This document shows positions 51,001 through 63,707 of a DNA stretch of 64,000 bases, one piece after another; position 1 is the stretch's first letter; every line of letters starts with the position of its first letter. Below the pieces are notes generated by a model. That model was not told the origin of the DNA. It saw only the letters and a program-made list of their open reading frames with translations, and made no database searches. The translations under genes were made by a program, and so were the position numbers. Source of the DNA: Linyphia triangularis (Eukaryota; Arthropoda; Arachnida; Araneae; Linyphiidae). The DNA is taken from NCBI GenBank assembly GCA_963978545.1, contig CAXBTE010000017.1, positions 372,001 through 436,000 on the forward strand, in the 5' to 3' direction.

Positions 51001-53212
51001 TTCTTAAAAACGAAAATCTTAACAACCACTAAATATTATGGGGGTCGAAAGTTGATCCCAAAAAAGGACTGCATTTCAAACACTGAAAATTTCTGAATTT
51101 TACCTACATTTTGGGCTATAAACTGAATTAAGGGTCCTTTTTTGGGCAGATTTGAAATAAATTGACTGCAAATCATATTTCTATTTTAAAACCAAAATCT
51201 GGAAGCATTTTGAGCCATTTTTTGGAAAAGTGATTTTTTCATAAAATTTCCTAAGGCTAACCCCTTTGAAAAATTTCGAAAAATTTGAAAATTCAAAAAA
51301 TTATTTTTTCAGTCACATTTGGACAGAATATAAATATAAAACATATTTCAGGTCCCCAAAAAAAATTTGGTAGCATTTGAGCCACTATTTTCAAAGTTCA
51401 AAATTTCCCTTTGAAAATACATTGATTTTACAGTTTTTGAATTTTTACTCATAGTGTATTTTGAGCACAGTATTGTAACTTGGCCACATTTAAGGTCTTC
51501 TATAGGAGATTCTTAAAAACGAAAATCTTAACAACCACAAAATATTAAGAGGGTCAAAATTTGCAAAGTTGTTTTTTTCAGTGGTACACATACATAATTT
51601 TTACACAGAGAGTTTTGGGAGCACAATGTTGTAACTTGGCAACATTGAAGTTCATTAATAGGAGATTCTTAAAAACGAAAATCTTAACAACCACTAAATA
51701 TTATGGGGGTCGAAAGTTGATCCCAAAAAAGGACTGCATTTCAAACACTGAAAATTTCTGAATTTTACCTACATTTTGGGCTATAAACTGAATTAAGGGT
51801 CCTTTTTTGGGCAGATTTGAAATAAATTGACTGCAAATCATATTTCTATTTTAAAACCAAAATCTGGAAGCATTTTGAGCCATTTTTTGGAAAAGTGATT
51901 TTTTCATAAAATTTCCTAAGGCTAACCCCTTTGAAAAATTTCGAAAAATTTGAAAATTCAAAAAATTATTTTTTCAGTCACATTTGGACAGAATATAAAT
52001 ATAAAACATATTTCAGGTCCCCAAAAAAAATTTGGTAGCATTTGAGCCACTATTTTCAAAGTTCAAAATTTCCCTTTGAAAATACATTGATTTTACAGTT
52101 TTTGAATTTTTACTCATAGTGTATTTTGAGCACAGTATTGTAACTTGGCCACATTTAAGGTCTTCTATAGGAGATTCTTAAAAACGAAAATCTTAACAAC
52201 CACAAAATATTAAGGGGGTCAAAATTTGCAAAGTTGTTTTTTTCAGTGGTACACATACATAATTTTTACACAGAGAGTTTTGGGAGCACAATGTTGTAAC
52301 TTGGCAACATTGAAGTTCATTAATAGGAGATTCTTAAAAACGAAAATCTTAACAACCACTAAATATTAAGGGGGTCGAAAGTTGATCCCAAAAAAGGACT
52401 GCATTTCAAACACTGAAAATTTTTGAATTTTACCTACATTTTGGGCTATAAACTGAATTAAGGGTCCTTTTTTGGGCAGATTTGAAATAAAGTGACTGCA
52501 AATCATATTTCTATTTTAAAACCAAAATCTGGAAGCATTTTGAGCCATTTTTTGGAAAAGTGATTTTTTCATAAAATTTCCTAAGGCTAACCCCTTTGAA
52601 AAATTTCGAAAAATTTGAAAATTCAAAAAATTATTTTTTCAGTCACATTTGGACAGAATATAAATATAAAACATATTTCAGGTCCCCAAAAAAAATTTGG
52701 TAGCATTTGAGCCACTATTTTCAAAGTTCAAAATTTCCCTTTGAAAATACATTGATTTTACAGTTTTTGAATTTTTACTCATAGTGTATTTGGAGCACAG
52801 TATTGTAACTTGGCCACATTTAAGGTCTTCTATAGGAGATTCTTAAAAACGAAAATCTTAACAACCACAAAATATTAAGGGGGTCAAAATTTGCAAAGTT
52901 GTTTTTTTCAGTGGTACACATACATAATTTTTACACAGAGAGTTTTGGGAGCACAATGTTGTAACTTGGCAACATTGAAGTTCATTAATAGGAGATTCTT
53001 AAAAACGAAAATCTTAACAACCACTAAATATTAAGGGGGTCGAAAGTTGATCCCAAAAAAGGACTGCATTTCAAACACTGAAAATTTCTGAATTTTACCT
53101 ACATTTTGGGCTATAAACTGAATTAAGGGTCCTTTATTGGGCAGATTTGAAATAAAGTGACTGCAAATCATATTTCTATTTTAAAACCAAAATCTGGAAG
53201 CATTTTGAGCCA
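48038..53212 (+). repeat. A-family array, one partial unit plus seven units
   Basis: Starts are 48649, 49315, 49980, 50645, 51310, 51975 and 52640. Units 48649, 49315 and 49980 match 26124, 26790 and 27455. Unit 50645 (GAATATAAAT, ATTGTTTTT, TATTATGGGGG) has no counterpart in copy 1. Units 51310, 51975 and 52640 match 28120, 28785 and 29450, and copy 1's last unit (30115) is missing. Frames at 50231, 50896 and 51561 start at TTG. Confidence 0.93.
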
Positions 53213-53789
53213 TTTTTTGGAAAAGTGATTTTTTCATAAAATTTCCTAAGGCTAACCCCTTTGAAAAATTTCGAAAAATTTGAAAATTCAAAAAATTATT
53301 TTTTGGAAAAGTGATTTTTTCATAAAATTTCCTAAGGCTAACCCCCTTTGAAAAATTTGAAAATTCAAAAAATTATTTTTTGGAAAAGTGATTTTTTCAT
53401 AAAACTTCCTAAGACTAACCCCTTTGAAAAATTTCGAAAAATTTGAAAATTCAAAAAATTATTTTTTGGAAAAGTGATTTTTTCATAAAATTTCCTAAGG
53501 CTAACCCCTTTGAAAAATTTGAAAATTCAAAAAATTATTTTTTGGAAAAGTGATTTTTTCATAAAATATCCTAAGGCTAACCCCTTTGAAAAATTTGAAA
53601 ATTCAAAAAATTATTTTTTGGAAAAGTGATTTTTTCATAAAATTTCCTAAGACTAACTCCTTTGAAAAATTTCGAAAAATTTGAAAATTCAAAAAATTAT
53701 TTTTTGGAAAAGTGATTTTTTCATAAAATTTCCTAAGTCCCCCCTTTGAAAAATTTCGAAAAATTTGAAAATTCAAAAAATTATTTTTT
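53213..53789 (+). repeat. S-family array before C7, seven units
   Basis: It is 577 bp and identical in unit order to the array at 30688, with AAAACTTCC, GACTAACTCC and AAGTCCCCCC. Confidence 0.95.
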
Positions 53790-55333
53790 CAGTCAAATTT
53801 CGAAAGAATATGAATATAAAACATATTTTAGGTCTTCAACTAAAATTTCCCAGCTAGTTTCAAAATTTCGTACAAAATCGTCTCCATTTCTGAGCAAACG
53901 CGTTATTTTGGATTTTTTTGAATTTTAACGACAGTTTGGGCTATAAAGCGATTTAAGGGACCTTTCTTGGATAGTTTTGATAAAAAGTAACTCTTAAGCA
54001 TTCTCCTATGTTAACAGCTAAATTTGACACATTTCGGACATTTCCCAGCTAAATTCCAAAATTTCGTTCAAAACCGTCTCTATTTCTGTGCTAACGCGTT
54101 ATTTTGGATTTTACTGAATTTTCCCGACAGATTGGGCTATAAATCGATTTAAGGGTCTTTTCTTGAACAGTTTTGATAAAAAGTAACTATTGAGCATTTT
54201 CAAAGCATTTCGGACATTTCCCAGCTAGTTTTAAAAATATCGTTCAAAATCGTCTCTATTTCTGTGTTAACGCGTTATTTTGGATTTTTCTGAATTTTAC
54301 CGACAGTTTAGGCTATAAATCGATTTAAGGGTCCTTTCTTGAACAGTTTTGATAAAAAGTAACTTTTAAGCATACTCTTAGGTCACAGCTAAAATTTTAA
54401 AGCATTTCGGACAATTCCCAGCTAGTTTCAGAAATTGCGTTCAAAACCGTCTCTATTTCTGTGTTAACGCGTTATTTTGGATTTTTCGGAATTCTACCAA
54501 CAGTTTGGGCTATAAAGCGATTTAAGGGTCCTTTCTTGACAGTTTTGATAAAAAGTAACTCTTGAGCATTTTCAAAGCATTTCGGACAATTCCCAGCTAG
54601 TTTTAAAAATATCGTTCAAAATCGTCTCTATTTCTGTGTTAACGCGTTATTTTGGATTTTTCTGAATTTTACCGACAGTTTGGGCTATAAAGCGATTTAA
54701 GGGTCCTTTCTTGACAGTTTTGATAAAAAGTAACTCTTGAGCATTTTCAAAGCATTTCGGACAATTCCCAGCTAGTTTGAAAAATATCGTTCAAAATCGT
54801 CTCTATTTCTGTGTTAACGCGTTATTTTGGATTTTTCTGAATTTTACCGACAGTTTAGGCTATACAGCGATTTAAGGGTCCTTTCTTGACAGTTTTTATA
54901 AAAAGTTACTTTTGATCATTTTCAAAGCATTTCGGACAATTCCCAGCTAGTTTTAAAAATTGCTTTCAAAATCGTCTCTATTTCTGTGTTAACGCGTTAT
55001 TTTGGATTTTTCTGAATTTTACCGATAATTTGGGATATAAATCGATATAAGGGTCCTTTCTTGAACAGTTTTGATAAAAAGTAACTTTTGAGCATACTCT
55101 AAGGTCACAGCTAAAATTTTAAAGCATTTCGGACAATTCCCAACTAGTTTCAAAAATTGCGTTCAAAAACGTCTCCATATCTGTGTTAACGCGTTATTTT
55201 GGATTTTTCTGAATTATACCGACAGCTTGGTTTATAAAGCGATTTGAGGGTCCTTTCTTGGGCATATTTAATAAAAAGTTACTGTAAACTATATTTCTAT
55301 TTTAAAACCAAAATCTGGAAGCATTTTGAGAAA
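53790..55333 (+). repeat. C-family block C7, eight units
   Basis: The block is 1,544 bp with the same order of long and short units as C4, including GGCTATACAGCG in unit 6. Private changes are CATATTTTAGG in the left flank and CATATCTG in unit 8. The frame at 53746-53928 starts at TTG. Confidence 0.95.
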
Positions 55334-55889
55334 TTTTTTGGAAAAGTGATTTTTTCATAAAATTTCCTAAGTCTAATCCCTTTGAAAAATTTCGAAAAAT
55401 TTGAAAATTCAAAAAATTATTTTTGGAAAAGTGATTTTTTCGTAAAATTTCCTAAGGCTAACCCCCTTGAAAAATTTGAAAATTCAAAAAATTATTTTTT
55501 GAAAAAGTGATTTTTTCGTAAAATTTCCTAAGGCTAACCCCCTTGAAAAATTTGAAAATTCAAAAATTTTTTTTTTGGAAAAGTGATTTTTTCATAAAAT
55601 TTCCTAAGACTAACCCCTTTGAAAAATTTGAAAATTGAAAAAATTATTTTTTGGAAAAGTGATTTTTTCATAAAATTTCCTAAGGCTAACCCTTTGAAAA
55701 ATTTGAAAATTCAAAAAATTATTTTTTGGAAAAGTGATTTTTTCATAAAATTTCCTAAGGCTAACCCCTTTGAAAAATTTGAAAATTCAAAAAATTATTT
55801 TTTGGAAAAGTGATTTTTTCATAAAATTTCCTAAGGCTAACCCCTTTGAAAAATTTCGAAAAATTTGAAAATTCAAAAAATTATTTTTT
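55334..55889 (+). repeat. S-family array after C7, seven units
   Basis: It is 556 bp with the same series as after C4 and ends at the ordinary CAGTCAC junction at 55890. The frame at 55619-55813 is repeat sequence read from TTG. Confidence 0.95.
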
Positions 55890-58800
55890 CAGTCACATTT
55901 GGACAGAATATAAATATAAAACATATTTCAGGTCCCCAAAAAAAATTTGGTAGCATTTGAGCCACTATTTTCAAAGTTCAAAATTTCCCTTTGAAAATAC
56001 ATTGATTTTACAGTTTTTGAATTTTTACTCATAGTGTATTTGGAGCACAGTATTGTAACTTGGCCACATTTAAGGTCTTCTATAGGAGATTCTTAAAAAC
56101 GAAAATCTTAACAACCACAAAATATTAAGGGGGTCAAAATTTGCAAAGTTGTTTTTTTCAGTGGTACACATACATAATTTTTACACAGAGAGTTTTGGGA
56201 GCACAATGTTGTAACTTGGCAACATTGAAGTTCATTAATAGGAGATTCTTAAAAACGAAAATCTTAACAACCACTAAATATTAAGGGGGTCGAAAGTTGA
56301 TCCCAAAAAAGGACTGCATTTCAAACACTGAAAATTTCTGAATTTTACCTACATTTTGGGCTATAAACTGAATTAAGGGTCCTTTATTGGGCAGATTTGA
56401 AATAAAGTGACTGCAAATCATATTTCTATTTTAAAACCAAAATCTGGAAGCATTTTGAGCCATTTTTTGGAAAAGTGATTTTTTCATAAAATTTCCTAAG
56501 GCTAACCCCTTTGAAAAATTTCGAAAAATTTGAAAATTCAAAAAATTATTTTTTCAGTCACATTTGGACAGAATATGAATATAAAACATATTTCAGGTCC
56601 CCAAAAAAAATTTGGTAGCATTTGAGCCACTATTTTCAAAGTTCAAAATTTCCCTTTGAAAATACATTGATTTTACAGTTTTTGAATTTTTACTCATAGT
56701 GTATTTTGAGCACAGTATTGTAACTTGGCCACATTTAAGGTCTTCTATAGGAGATTCTTAAAAACGAAAATCTTAACAACCACAAAATATTAAGGGGGTC
56801 AAAATTTGCAAAGTTGTTTTTTTCAGTGGTACACATACATAATTTTTACACAGAGAGTTTTGGGAGCACAATGTTGTAACTTGGCAACATTGAAGTTCAT
56901 TAATAGGAGATTCTTAAAAACGAAAATCTTAACAACCACTAAATATTATGGGGGTCGAAAGTTGATCCCAAAAAAGGACTGCATTTCAAACACTGAAAAT
57001 TTCTGAATTTTACCTACATTTTGGGCTATAAACTGAATTAAGGGTCCTTTTTTGGGCAGATTTGAAATAAATTGACTGCAAATCATATTTCTATTTTAAA
57101 ACCAAAATCTGGAAGCATTTTGAGCCATTTTTTGGAAAAGTGATTTTTTCATAAAATTTCCTAAGGCTAACCCCTTTGAAAAATTTCGAAAAATTTGAAA
57201 ATTCAAAAAATTATTTTTTCAGTCACATTTGGACAGAATATAAATATAAAACATATTTCAGGTCCCCAAAAAAAATTTGGTAGCATTTGAGCCACTATTT
57301 TCAAAGTTCAAAATTTCCCTTTGAAAATACATTGATTTTACAATTTTTGAATTTTTACTCATAGTGTATTTTGAGCACAGTATTGTAACTTGGCCACATT
57401 TAAGGTCTTCTATAGGAGATTCTTAAAAACGAAAATCTTAACAACCACAAAATATTAAGAGGGTCAAAATTTGCAAAGTTGTTTTTTTCAGTGGTACACA
57501 TACATAATTTTTACACAGAGAGTTTTGGGAGCACAATGTTGTAACTTGGCAACATTGAAGTTCATTAATAGGAGATTCTTAAAAACGAAAATCTTAACAA
57601 CCACTAAATATTATGGGGGTCGAAAGTTGATCCCAAAAAAGGACTGCATTTCAAACACTGAAAATTTCTGAATTTTACCTACATTTTGGGCTATAAACTG
57701 AATTAAGGGTCCTTTTTTGGGCAGATTTGAAATAAATTGACTGCAAATCATATTTCTATTTTAAAACCAAAATCTGGAAGCATTTTGAGCCATTTTTTGG
57801 AAAAGTGATTTTTTCATAAAATTTCCTAAGGCTAACCCCTTTGAAAAATTTCGAAAAATTTGAAAATTCAAAAAATTATTTTTTTAGTCACATTTGGACA
57901 GAATATAAATATAAAACATATTTCAGGTCCCCAAAAAAAATTTGGTAGCATTTGAGCCACTATTTTCAAAGTTCAAAATTTCCCTTTGAAAATACATTGA
58001 TTTTACAGTTTTTGAATTTTTACTCATAGTGTATTTGGAGCACAGTATTGTAACTTGGCCACATTTAAGGTCTTCTATAGGAGATTCTTAAAAACGAAAA
58101 TCTTAACAACCACAAAATATTAAGGGGGTCAAAATTTGCAAAGTTGTTTTTTTCAGTGGTACACATACATAATTTTTACACAGAGAGTTTTGGGAGCACA
58201 ATGTTGTAACTTGGCAACATTGAAGTTCATTAATAGGAGATTCTTAAAAACGAAAATCTTAACAACCACTAAATATTAAGGGGGTCGAAAGTTGATCCCA
58301 AAAAAGGACTGCATTTCAAACACTGAAAATTTCTGAATTTTACCTACATTTTGGGCTATAAACTGAATTAAGGGTCCTTTATTGGGCAGATTTGAAATAA
58401 AGTGACTGCAAATCATATTTCTATTTTAAAACCAAAATCTGGAAGCATTTTGAGCCATTTTTTGGAAAAGTGATTTTTTCATAAAATTTCCTAAGGCTAA
58501 CCCCTTTGAAAAATTTCGAAAAATTTGAAAATTCAAAAAATTATTTTTTCAGTCACATTTGGACAGAATATGAATATAAAACATATTTCAGGTCCCCAAA
58601 AAAAATTTGGTAGCATTTGAGCCACTATTTTCAAAGTTCAAAATTTCCCTTTGAAAATACATTGATTTTACAGTTTTTGAATTTTTACTCATAGTGTATT
58701 TGGAGCACAGTATTGTAACTTGGCCACATTTAAGGTCTTCTATAGGAGATTCTTAAAAACGAAAATCTTAATAACCACAAAATATTAAGGGGGTCAAAAT

Positions 58801-59122
58801 TTGCAAAGTTGTTTTTTTCAGTGGTACACATACATAATTTTTACACAGAGAGTTTTGGGAGCACAATGTTGTAACTTGGCAACATTGAAGTTCATTAATA
58901 GGAGATTCTTAAAAACGAAAATCTTAACAACCACTAAATATTAAGGGGGTCGAAAGTTGATCCCAAAAAAGGACTGCATTTCAAACACTGAAAATTTCTG
59001 AATTTTACCTACATTTTGGGCTATAAACTGAATTAAGGGTCCTTTATTGGGCAGATTTGAAATAAAGTGACTGCAAATCATATTTCTATTTTAAAACCAA
59101 AATCTGGAAGCATTTTGAGCCA
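55890..59122 (+). repeat. A-family array, five units
   Basis: Starts are 55890, 56555, 57220, 57885 and 58550. The unit at 57220 shares the rare TTACAATTTTTG and TTAAGAGGG with the unit at 34693, so these two are sister units. The unit at 57885 has TTTTTTTAGTCAC, a lost CAG at the unit boundary. The unit at 58550 has a private TTAATAACCAC. Frames at 56806 and 57471 start at TTG. Confidence 0.94.
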
Positions 59123-59699
59123 TTTTTTGGAAAAGTGATTTTTTCATAAAATTTCCTAAGGCTAACCCCTTTGAAAAATTTCGAAAAATTTGAAAATTCA
59201 AAAAATTATTTTTTGGAAAAGTGATTTTTTCATAAAATTTCCTAAGGCTAACCCCCTTTGAAAAATTTGAAAATTCAAAAAATTATTTTTTGGAAAAGTG
59301 ATTTTTTCATAAAACTTCCTAAGACTAACCCCTTTGAAAAATTTCGAAAAATTTGAAAATTCAAAAAATTATTTTTTGGAAAAGTGATTTTTTCATAAAA
59401 TTTCCTAAGGCTAACCCCTTTGAAAAATTTGAAAATTCAAAAAATTATTTTTTGGAAAAGTGATTTTTTCATAAAATATCCTAAGGCTAACCCCTTTGAA
59501 AAATTTGAAAATTCAAAAAATTATTTTTTGGAAAAGTGATTTTTTCATAAAATTTCCTAAGACTAACTCCTTTGAAAAATTTCGAAAAATTTGAAAATTC
59601 AAAAAATTATTTTTTGGAAAAGTGATTTTTTCATAAAATTTCCTAAGTCCCCCCTTTGAAAAATTTCGAAAAATTTGAAAATTCAAAAAATTATTTTTT
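59123..59699 (+). repeat. S-family array before C8, seven units
   Basis: It is 577 bp with the same order and variants as the arrays before C4 and C7. Confidence 0.95.
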
Positions 59700-61243
59700 C
59701 AGTCAAATTTCGAAAGAATATGAATATAAAACATATTTCAGGTCTTCAACTAAAATTTCCCAGCTAGTTTCAAAATTTCGTACAAAATCGTCTCCATTTC
59801 TGAGCAAACGCGTTATTTTGGATTTTTTTGAATTTTAACGACAGTTTGGGCTATAAAGCGATTTAAGGGACCTTTCTTGGATAGTTTTGATAAAAAGTAA
59901 CTCTTAAGCATTCTCCTATGTTAACAGCTAAATTTGACACATTTCGGACATTTCCCAGCTAAATTCCAAAATTTCGTTCAAAACCGTCTCTATTTCTGTG
60001 CTAACGCGTTATTTTGGATTTTACTGAATTTTCCCGACAGATTGGGCTATAAATCGATTTAAGGGTCTTTTCTTGAACAGTTTTGATAAAAAGTAACTAT
60101 TGAGCATTTTCAAAGCATTTCGGACATTTCCCAGCTAGTTTTAAAAATATCGTTCAAAATCGTCTCTATTTCTGTGTTAACGCGTTATTTTGGATTTTTC
60201 TGAATTTTACCGACAGTTTAGGCTATAAATCGATTTAAGGGTCCTTTCTTGAACAGTTTTGATAAAAAGTAACTTTTAAGCATACTCTTAGGTCACAGCT
60301 AAAATTTTAAAGCATTTCGGACAATTCCCAGCTAGTTTCAGAAATTGCGTTCAAAACCGTCTCTATTTCTGTGTTAACGCGTTATTTTGGATTTTTCGGA
60401 ATTCTACCAACAGTTTGGGCTATAAAGCGATTTAAGGGTCCTTTCTTGACAGTTTTGATAAAAAGTAACTCTTGAGCATTTTCAAAGCATTTCGGACAAT
60501 TCCCAGCTAGTTTTAAAAATATCGTTCAAAATCGTCTCTATTTCTGTGTTAACGCGTTATTTTGGATTTTTCTGAATTTTACCGACAGTTTGGGCTATAA
60601 AGCGATTTAAGGGTCCTTTCTTGACAGTTTTGATAAAAAGTAACTCTTGAGCATTTTCAAAGCATTTCGGACAATTCCCAGCTAGTTTGAAAAATATCGT
60701 TCAAAATCGTCTCTATTTCTGTGTTAACGCGTTATTTTGGATTTTTCTGAATTTTACCGACAGTTTAGGCTATACAGCGATTTAAGGGTCCTTTCTTGAC
60801 AGTTTTTATAAAAAGTTACTTTTGATCATTTTCAAAGCATTTCGGACAATTCCCAGCTAGTTTTAAAAATTGCTTTCAAAATCGTCTCTATTTCTGTGTT
60901 AACGCGTTATTTTGGATTTTTCTGAATTTTACCGATAATTTGGGATATAAATCGATATAAGGGTCCTTTCTTGAACAGTTTTGATAAAAAGTAACTTTTG
61001 AGCATACTCTAAGGTCACAGCTAAAATTTTAAAGCATTTCGGACAATTCCCAACTAGTTTCAAAAATTGCGTTCAAAAACGTCTCCATTTCTGTGTTAAC
61101 GCGTTATTTTGGATTTTTCTGAATTATACCGACAGCTTGGTTTATAAAGCGATTTGAGGGTCCTTTCTTGGGCATATTTAATAAAAAGTTACTGTAAACT
61201 ATATTTCTATTTTAAAACCAAAATCTGGAAGCATTTTGAGAAA
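59700..61243 (+). repeat. C-family block C8, eight units
   Basis: The block is 1,544 bp with the same unit order as C4 and C7, and it keeps CATATTTCAGG and CATTTCTG as in C4. The frame at 59656-59838 starts at TTG and is not a gene. Confidence 0.95.
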
Positions 61244-61799
61244 TTTTTTGGAAAAGTGATTTTTTCATAAAATTTCCTAAGTCTAATCCCTTTGAAAAAT
61301 TTCGAAAAATTTGAAAATTCAAAAAATTATTTTTGGAAAAGTGATTTTTTCGTAAAATTTCCTAAGGCTAACCCCCTTGAAAAATTTGAAAATTCAAAAA
61401 ATTATTTTTTGAAAAAGTAATTTTTTCGTAAAATTTCCTAAGGCTAACCCCCTTGAAAAATTTGAAAATTCAAAAATTTTTTTTTTGGAAAAGTGATTTT
61501 TTCATAAAATTTCCTAAGACTAACCCCTTTGAAAAATTTGAAAATTGAAAAAATTATTTTTTGGAAAAGTGATTTTTTCATAAAATTTCCTAAGGCTAAC
61601 CCTTTGAAAAATTTGAAAATTCAAAAAATTATTTTTTGGAAAAGTGATTTTTTCATAAAATTTCCTAAGGCTAACCCCTTTGAAAAATTTGAAAATTCAA
61701 AAAATTATTTTTTGGAAAAGTGATTTTTTCATAAAATTTCATAAGGCTAACCCCTTTGAAAAATTTCGAAAAATTTGAAAATTCAAAAAAATATTTTTT
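61244..61799 (+). repeat. S-family array after C8, seven units
   Basis: It is 556 bp. Private changes are AAAAAGTAATTT near 61418 and TTTCATAAGGC near 61740. The last unit ends in an AAAAAAATATTTTTT stretch, which also occurs just before the unit at 35358. The frame at 61529-61723 starts at TTG. Confidence 0.94.
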
Positions 61800-63707
61800 C
61801 AGTCACATTTGGACAGAATATAAATATAAAACATATTTCAGGTCCCCAAAAAAAATTTGGTAGCATTTGAGCCATTATTTTCAAAGTTCAAAATTTCCCT
61901 TTGAAAATACATTGATTGTATTTTGGAGTTTTTGAATTTTTACTCGTAGTGTATTTGGAGCACAGTATTGTAACTTGGCCACATTTAAGGTCTTCTATAG
62001 GAGATTCTTAAAAACGAAAATCTTAACAACCACAAAATATTAAGGGGGTCAAAATTTGCAAAGTTGTTTTTTTCAGTGGTACACATACATAATTTTTACA
62101 CAGAGAGTTTTGGGAGCACAATGTTGTAACTTGGCAACATTGAAGTTCATTAATAGGAGATTCTTAAAAACGAAAATCTTAACAACCACTAAATATTAAG
62201 GGGGTCGAAAGTTGATCCCAAAAAAGGACTGCATTTCAAACACTGAAAATTTCTGAATTTTACCTACATTTTGGGCTATAAACTGAATTAAGGGTCCTTT
62301 AATGGGCAGATTTGAAATAAAGTGACTGCAAATCATATTTCTATTTTAAAACCAAAATCTGGAAGCATTTTGAGCCATTTTTTGGAAAAGTGATTTTTTC
62401 ATAAAATTTCCTAAGGCTAACCCCTTTGAAAAATTTCGAAAAATTTGAAAATTCAAAAAATTATTTTTTCAGTCACATTTGGACAGAATATGAATATAAA
62501 ACATATTTCAGGTCCACAAAAAAAATTTGGTAGCATTTGAGCCACTATTTTCAAAGTTCAAAATTTCCCTTTGAAAATACATTGATTTTACAGTTTTTGA
62601 ATTTTTACTCATAGTGTATTTGGAGCACAGTATTGTAACTTGGCCACATTTAAGGTCTTCTATAGGAGATTCTTAAAAACGAAAATCTTAACAACCACAA
62701 AATATTAAGGGGGTCAAAATTTGCAAAGTTGTTTTTTTCAGTGGTACACATACATAATTTTTACACAGAGAGTTTTGGGAGCACAATGTTGTAACTTGGC
62801 AACATTGAAGTTCATTAATAGGAGATTCTTAAAAACGAAAATCTTAACAACCACTAAATATTAAGGGGGTCGAAAGTTGATCCCAAAAAAGGACTGCATT
62901 TCAAACACTGAAAATTTCTGAATTTTACCTACATTTTGGGCTATAAACTGAATTAAGGGTCCTTTATTGGGCAGATTTGAAATAAAGTGACTGCAAATCA
63001 TATTTCTATTTTAAAACCAAAATCTGGAAGCATTTTGAGCCATTTTTTGGAAAAGTGATTTTTTCATAAAATTTCCTAAGGCTAACCCCTTTGAAAAATT
63101 TCGAAAAATATGAAAATTCAAAAAATTATTTTTTCAGTCACATTTGGACAGAATATGAATATAAAACATATTTCAGGACCCCAAAAAAATTTTGGTAGCA
63201 TTTGAGCCACTATTTTCAAAGTTCAAAATTTCCCTTTGAAAACACATTGATTTTACAGTTTTTGAATTTTTACTCATAGTGTATTTGGAGCACAGTATTG
63301 TAACTTGGCCACATTTAAGGTCTTCTATAGGAGATTCTTAAAAACGAAAATCTTAACAACCACAAAATATTAAGGGGGTCAAAATTTGCAAAGTTGTTTT
63401 TTTCAGTGGTACACATACATAATTTTTACACAGAGAGTTTTGGGAGCACAATGTTGTAACTTGGCCACATTGAAGTTCATTAATAGGAGATTCTTAAAAA
63501 CGAAAATCTTAACAACCACTAAATATTAAGGGGGTCGAAAGTTGATCCCAAAAAAGGACTGCATTTCAAACACTGAAAATTTCTGAATTTTACCTACATT
63601 TTGGGCTATAAACTGAATTAAGGGTCCTTTTTTGGGCAGATTTGAAATAAAGTGACTGCAAATCATATTTCTATTTTAAAACCAAAATCTGGAAGCATTT
63701 TGAGCCA
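61800..63707 (+). repeat. A-family array, three units
   Basis: Starts are 61800, 62470 and 63135. The first is a 670-bp unit with GCCATTATTTTC, GATTGTATTTTGGAG, ACTCGTAG and TTTAATGGG, matching the unit at 35358. The last has private changes (AGGACCCC, AAAACACATTG, TGTAACTTGGCCAC) and leads into an S array at 63708. Confidence 0.93.

Larger units (their letters stand above)
40623..55889 (+). repeat. Large duplicated segment, copy 2 (about 15.3 kb)
   Basis: This is the second copy of 18100-33364, in the same orientation. Single-base differences seen by eye include GGAAAAGTG at 41262 (GGAGAAGTG in copy 1), GAAAAATTCGAAAATTC near 42055, TTTTTTAATAGC at 44136 against GATAGC, TTTGAGCC near 48715 against TTTGAACC, CATATTTTAGG near 53824 and CATATCTG near 55177. 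The main structural difference is the exchanged A monomer described for 48038-53212. Confidence 0.9.
53213..61799 (+). repeat. 5,910-bp tandem repeat of the module S-C(8)-S plus A units
   Basis: The S7-C8-S7 core (2,677 bp) lies at 53213-55889 and at 59123-61799, separated by five A units. A third copy of the core is at 30688-33364. C7 and C8 differ by only a few bases seen by eye: CATATTTTAGG near 53824, CATATCTG near 55177 and AAAAAGTAATTT near 61418. The A units between do not match those before 53213 type for type, so the core is the conserved part. Confidence 0.88.
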
